The position numbers were made by a program, and so were the translations under genes. Shown piece by piece: positions 24,374 to 28,071 of a DNA stretch of 28,071 nt; positions within the stretch are counted from its first letter, which is position 1, and each line of letters starts with the position of its first letter. This DNA comes from CAVSIP01 sp963728075 (GTDB lineage: Bacteria > Actinomycetota > Actinomycetes > JAFAQI01 > DASSKL01). Where the stretch lies: assembly GCA_963728075.1 (NCBI GenBank), contig CAVSIP010000006.1, forward strand, positions 1 to 28,071. The letters run 5' to 3'. Below the pieces are notes generated by a model, which saw only the letters and a list, made by a program, of their open reading frames with translations, was not told the origin of the DNA and searched no databases.

Positions 24374-25791
24374 CGCACGTGGCCGGCGCGCGCCGGCGGC
24401 GCCTGGGCACGGCCGGCCGCCTCGCGCTGATGCAGGCACTGCTGCTCGCAACGGTGCTCGGCCTGGCCGTCCTGGGACTGGTACGCGCCTTCGACGCCCA
24501 GTCGCGGGCGAGCACCGACCGGACACTGGTCGCGGAGACCCAGGCCTTCGCACGAGCGGCGGCTGCCCGCCCACCCGGCACCACGCTCGGGCCCTTCGCC
24601 GAGGGCTACCTGCGTACGCGCGTCCTGCCCGACGGCGACTACCTCCTCGTGACGATGACCGGGGACCGGCTGCTCGGCAGCGCCGGGTCGCAGGCGCTGT
24701 ACGCGGACCCCGCCGTGGCCGCCTGGTCGTCCCGGCCACCGACCCACGGGGTCCGCCAGGAGCTGCGTGTCGGGCAGACGTCGTACGCGCTCGTCGCCAC
24801 ACCCCTGCAGTCAGCGGGACGGACGGTCGGCGCGGTGGTGGCGGCGGCCGATCTGAGCCGCTCGCACGCCGACCGGCACCGGGTGCTCGGGCTCGCCGTC
24901 GGCGAGGCGCTGGTCGCGCTCGTGGCCGGTGTCGCGGGCAGCTACCTGCTGCTGCGCTCGCTGCTGCGCCCCATCGGCCGGATCACGCTCGGCCGCCGCG
25001 GATCTGGGACGCGGCGACCTCGACCGTCGGCTCGGCGACCAGGGCAGGGACGACGAGGTCGGGCAGCTGGCCGCGACCTTCGACGTGATGGCCGACCGGG
25101 TGGCGGCGGCGATGACCACCCAGCGCCGGCTGCTCGCCGACGTGTCCCACCAGCTGCGGACGCCGCTGACCGTGGCCCGCGGCCACCTCGAGGTGCTCGG
25201 GCGGACGGGCGCCGGTGACCCGGCCGAGGTGGAGGACACCGTCGACGCTGGTCGTCGACGAGCTCGACCACATGCGCGCCCTCGTCGAGCGGCTGCTCAT
25301 GCTCGGCCCCGCGATGGAGCCCGACTTCCTGGAGGCCGCGCCGGTCGACCTGCGAGCCTGCTCGCCGACGTGCTGGACGCCGGCCGGGTGCTCGGCCGAC
25401 CGCGACTGGGGGCTGTCGCCGCGACCGGACGCTCGTCCTGGCGTCGACGAGGCCAAGCTGCGCGGCGCGCTGCTCAACCTGGTCGACAACGCGTGCGGGC
25501 GACGCGCGACGGCGACGGCGTCGCGCTGACGGTCGGCGCGTGCCGGACGGCGGGTCGGAGATCTCCGTCGAGGACAGCGGCCCGGGCATCCCCGCGGCGG
25601 GGCGGGCCGCCGTGGTGCGAGGTTCGCCCGGCCGGGCGCGGCCGACCTGGCGGCAGCGGGCTCGGGCCTCGCGATCGTCACGCCGTGGCGGAGGCCCACG
25701 GCGGGGCGCTGCAGCTGGACGACAGCCCTCGGCGGTCTGCGGGTCGCGGTGCCGCTGCCGGCGTCGGCCCTCGTCGTGGCGACCGGCATGA
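24370..25791 (+). CDS. Sensor histidine kinase, frame interrupted by many indels
   Basis: Read across frames this is a full kinase. It has two membrane segments (about residues 18-40 and 175-198) around an extracytosolic sensor domain, then a HAMP linker (DLGRGDLDRRLG), the H-box DVSHQLRTPL with the phospho-acceptor His at 25148-25150, the N-box LLNLVDNA, G1 EDSGPGIP, and G2 GSGLAIV. The frame is intact to about 24990. Shifts are then needed near 24990, 25247, 25353, 25394, 25490, 25540, 25617, 25680 and 25730, and likely near 25430 and 25780. No motif is lost, so sequence error is more likely than decay. It would control the redox operon with the next gene. Confidence 0.75.
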
Positions 25792-26463
25792 GACTCGCTC
25801 ATCGTCGAGGACGACGCGCGGATCGCGTCGTTCCTGCGCAAGGGGCTGCCGCCGAGGGGCTACGCGACCCCGCGGCCGCGGCCGCGACGAGGCCGAGCCC
25901 GCCCTCGAGCCTGCTCGGGACCGGTCGACCTGGTGCTGCTCGACCTCGGCCTGCCCGGCGGCGACGGCGAGGATGCTGCTGCGCCGGCTGCGGCGCCGGG
26001 ACACCCGGCTGCCGGTGATCGTGCTGACCGCCCGGGCGGAGGTCGCCGACCGGGTGCGCGGCCTGGACGCGGGCGCCAACGACTACGTGACCAAGCCGTT
26101 CGCCTTCGAGGAGCTGCTCGCCCGCATCCGGGCGGTGCGCCGAACCGCGGAGCAGCCGACCAGCACCGAGCTGACGTCGGCGACCTGCGGCTCGACCTGC
26201 TCACCAAGGTCGCGTGGCGGGGCGGCCGGCGGATCGACCTGGCGCCGCGCGAGTGGGCGCTGCTCGAGCTGTTCATGCGCCACCCGACCCGGGTGCTCAC
26301 CCGGGCCCACATCCTCAGCAGCGTCTGGCAGTACGACATCGATCCCGGCACCAACGTGGTCGACGTCTACGTCGGCTACCTGCGGCGCAAGATCAACCTG
26401 CCGGGGCGCGAGCCGCTGATCCACACGGTCCGCGGCGCGGGATACCGGCTGGTCGAGCCCTGA
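25788..26463 (+). CDS. OmpR-family response regulator, frame interrupted by indels
   Basis: The ATG lies in an ATGA arrangement where the kinase should end. Reading across frames gives LIVEDDARIASFLRKGL, the phospho-acceptor region VDLVLLDLGLPG, LPVIVLTARAEVADRVRGLDAGANDYVTKPFAFEELLARIRAV (conserved Thr and Lys), and an intact winged-helix domain from about 26190: LAPREWALLELFMRHPTRVLTRAHILSSVWQ and a C-terminal HTVRGAGYRLVEP. Frame changes are needed near 25797, between 25870 and 25920, near 25973 and near 26175. As written, only the C-terminal part (25933-26463) is one open frame. Its likely target is the CTCATC repeat before the operon. Confidence 0.75.
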
Positions 26464-26510
26464 CCTGGCGCCGGCCCGGAAATGTCGGAGGTGGGCGGGA
26501 CGGTGCCGGT

Positions 26511-26993
26511 ATGTCAGATGCACAGATGCAGGCCTGGCTGGACCAGGAGGACACGATGGTCGCGCAGACCATCCGGCGGTACGGCCTGTTCGTACAGCTG
26601 GTGGGAGGCGACCCCGGCGACGTGCCACCAGCCTTCGCCTACACCGTCGGACTGTTCGGCCTCGGCCATCCCGAGCTCGTGGCGACGGGCCTGGACCCCG
26701 GGACCGCACCCGCGTTGCTGAACCACCTCGCCGACCGGGTCCGCGCCGGGGAGAACCTGCTGCCCGGCCAGCTGCTCAGCTTCGACGAGTGGCCGCACCG
26801 GGTCGTCGTCGAGGCGCTGCCCAACCCGGGCGAGATCCTGCTCGCGGCGAACCGGCACTACCAGCGGCCACCGGAGCACTCCGTCGAGGCCTACCAGCTG
26901 ACCTACGACGACCTGCAGGGCCGGTTCCCGTGGGACCCGGGGTACGCCAACCGCCCGGAGATCCAGCCGAGACCGGGCACCTGGCAGGCCTGA
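26511..26993 (+). CDS. DUF4262 domain protein
   Basis: 160 residues. The sequence fits DUF4262: an N-terminal helix, IRRYGLFVQLVGGDPGDVPPAFAYTVGLFGLGHPELVATGL, and an LLNHLADRVRAGENLLPGQ segment. The family is cytosolic and its function is unknown. The ATG follows a weak GC-rich ribosome site, 47 bp after the response-regulator stop, so it may be its own unit or a read-through gene. After 24 bp the 3' end of a tRNA gene on the other strand follows. Confidence 0.82.
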   Translation: MSDAQMQAWLDQEDTMVAQTIRRYGLFVQLVGGDPGDVPPAFAYTVGLFGLGHPELVATGLDPGTAPALLNHLADRVRAGENLLPGQLLSFDEWPHRVVVEALPNPGEILLAANRHYQRPPEHSVEAYQLTYDDLQGRFPWDPGYANRPEIQPRPGTWQA

Positions 26994-27017
26994 TCCGGAC
27001 GCGCGCAGCTGAGTGGG

Positions 27018-27101
27018 TGGGCGAGGGGGGAGTTGAACCCCCACGTCCTTTCGGACACACGGACCTGAACCGTGCGCGTCTGCCTATTCCGCCACTCGCC
27101 C
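27018..27101 (-). tRNA. tRNA-Leu (anticodon CAG)
   Basis: On the minus strand the acceptor stem GGGCGAG pairs with CTCGCCC, with A as discriminator base. The D-arm contains GTGGCGGAATAGGCAGAC, the anticodon stem-loop is CACGG-TTCAGGT-CCGTG, giving anticodon CAG. The long variable arm GTGTCCGAAAGGACGT marks a class II tRNA, and the T-arm is GGGGGTTCAACTCCCCC. The anticodon reads CUG, the dominant Leu codon in this GC-rich genome. CCA is not encoded. A tRNA-Leu of this kind next to fhaA is also known in Mycobacterium. Confidence 0.95.
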
Positions 27102-27178
27102 CGAGCGACGCCGATCAGGCTGCAGGACCCTTGCAGCGGCTGCGTACGATCGGTCGGGGCTGGGAAGAGGACCGGGTC

Positions 27179-27968
27179 GTGGGTGTTCTGCAGCGGTTCG
27201 AGCGTCGGTCGAGGGCCTCGTCGAGGGCACGTTCGCCAAGGTGTTCAAGGGCGAGGTGCAGCCAGTCGAGATCGCCAGGCACTCCAGCGCGAGTGCGACG
27301 ACAAGCGTGCGGTCGTGAGCGCGGGCCGCGTCCTCGTCCCCAACCAGTTCGTGGTGGAGCTGAGCGGCTCCGACCACGCGCGGCTCCAGCAGTACAGCGA
27401 GCCGCTTGCGGACGAGCTATCCGCGATGGTCCGCGAGCACGCGGCGGAGAACGCGTACTCGCTGCTCGGCCCGGTCGAGGTCCGCTTCGAGCAGGCTGAC
27501 GAGCTCGACACAGGCGTCTTCCGCGTCCGCAGCGGCGTCGCCGCCGGAACCGCCGCGGAGGAGACACGGATCAAGGTCGGCGGGGCGGGCCCCAGCACTC
27601 AGGAGGCGGCGCCCGGCGCACCCGAGGCGCTGCCCGGGAAACCCCGCCTGGTGATCGCGGGCACCGAGACGCACGACAAGAACTCCCCCGAAGGGCGCGG
27701 CATGGAGCGGGCGTTCTTCCTCACCGCCCCGGTGACCGTGCTCGGTCGGGGAGAGGACGCGGACGTTCAGCTCCCAGACGGCCGGGTGTCACGTCGGCAC
27801 GCCGAGGTCCGCTTCGAGGACGGGAACTACGTCATCGTCGACCTCGGCTCCACCAACGGGACGCTGGTCAACGGCGTCCCGGTGTCGCGCCGGCAGCTCC
27901 TCCCCTCCGACCGCATCGGCATCGGAGGCATGACACTGGTCTTCGACCAGGAACCGATCAGCAGCTGA
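27179..27968 (+). CDS. fhaA: FhaA: DUF3662 plus FHA domain protein, two apparent base deletions
   Basis: The protein begins VGVLQRFERR and, after two frame corrections, continues EGLVEGTFAKVFKGEVQ, then LQRECDDKRAVVSAGRVLVPNQF, the DUF3662 domain of FhaA. A C-terminal FHA domain follows with LGRGEDADVQLPDGRVSRRHAEV and STNGTLVNG, which bind phosphothreonine. Single bases seem missing near 27209 and near 27280. Restoring them gives one frame of about 263 residues. In mycobacteria FhaA works with Ser/Thr kinases and MviN in control of cell-wall synthesis. From about 27285 to the stop the frame is intact. The linker between domains is short compared with M. tuberculosis FhaA. Confidence 0.82.
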
Positions 27969-27977
27969 CAGGGGACC

Positions 27978-28071
27978 ATGGACCTCGCCGTCTTCGCCGT
28001 GCACGCCGGCGTGCTCGCCGTGCTGTGGGGCTTCATCCTCGCCGTCCTGCTGGTCATCCGCTCCGACGTGC
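27978..28071 (+). CDS. fhaB: FhaB-like FHA protein, N-terminal fragment
   Basis: Only the first 31 codons are in the window. They encode MDLAVFAVHAGVLAVLWGFI and a hydrophobic anchor, then IRSDV, like the N-terminal membrane segment of FhaB in mycobacteria and streptomycetes. The FHA domain itself is outside the window, so the name rests mainly on position 9 bp after fhaA. AGGGGA precedes the ATG. PstP, RodA, PBP and PknA/PknB genes are expected beyond the right edge. Confidence 0.7.
   Translation, partial: MDLAVFAVHAGVLAVLWGFILAVLLVIRSDV

Noticed and set aside
24985..26180. Programmed frameshifting in the kinase/regulator genes
   Set aside because: There are too many shifts in both directions and none shows a slippery heptamer with a stimulating structure. 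Sequence error explains them better.

Overview
The window is very GC-rich chromosomal DNA from a member of the Actinomycetota. The evidence is uniform G/C at third codon positions, frequent GTG starts, 4-bp GTGA/ATGA gene overlaps, and typical actinobacterial families (DUF1876, Rip3-like M50 protease, DUF3662-FHA protein FhaA next to tRNA-Leu(CAG)). The genus cannot be fixed from the sequence. I see no insertion sequence, prophage or CRISPR array. Coding density is very high and no gap exceeds 300 bases.

Layout from the left. (1) 1-4372: a branched-chain amino acid type (HAAT) ABC importer, made of a LivH-LivM fused permease (cut by the window edge), LivG and LivF, with a convergent lipoprotein substrate-binding protein. 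(2) 4446-7040: a thiamine-precursor salvage operon on the minus strand, with a TPP riboswitch, a CytX-like permease, TenA and a small CmpB-like membrane protein. (3) 7041-10200, minus strand: a DMT-family exporter overlapping an Fpg/Nei-type DNA glycosylase, then a CaiB/BaiF CoA-transferase. (4) 10313-16260, plus strand: two small proteins, then a tightly overlapping five-gene run of acetyl-CoA-synthetase-like ligase, 2-oxoacid dehydrogenase E1alpha, E1beta, E2 and a free acyl carrier protein, with no E3. (5) 16229-18871: an archaeal-type fructose-1,6-bisphosphate aldolase/phosphatase divergent from a small protein plus a Rip3-like site-2 protease. The shared promoter region has inverted GGGACCTT boxes that resemble DosR/DevR sites. 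(6) 18909-19727: an anchored lysozyme-like protein.

(7) 19835-26463 is the most interesting part: a nine-gene operon-like run with all junctions overlapping. It holds two small membrane-anchored coiled-coil proteins ending in the same HTTTGASGA motif, an ApbE flavin transferase, a ferric-reductase-like b-heme membrane protein, a NuoF-like flavoprotein, a 3Fe-4S-type ferredoxin, an anchored Ser/Pro-rich protein and an OmpR-type two-component system. I read it as a transmembrane electron relay: NAD(P)H to the NuoF-like protein and ferredoxin, then across the membrane through b hemes, then to covalently flavinylated tails. The usual FMN-bind domain protein is absent, and the two tail proteins appear to take its place. 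An 11-bp-spaced repeat in front of the run is a candidate site for its response regulator.

(8) 26511-28071: a DUF4262 protein, tRNA-Leu(CAG), fhaA and the start of fhaB, which is the edge of the conserved actinobacterial fha-pstP-rodA-pbp-pkn locus. The histidine kinase and regulator genes (about 24990-26175) and the start of fhaA carry many apparent single-base indels with no loss of motifs. This looks more like sequence error than gene decay.
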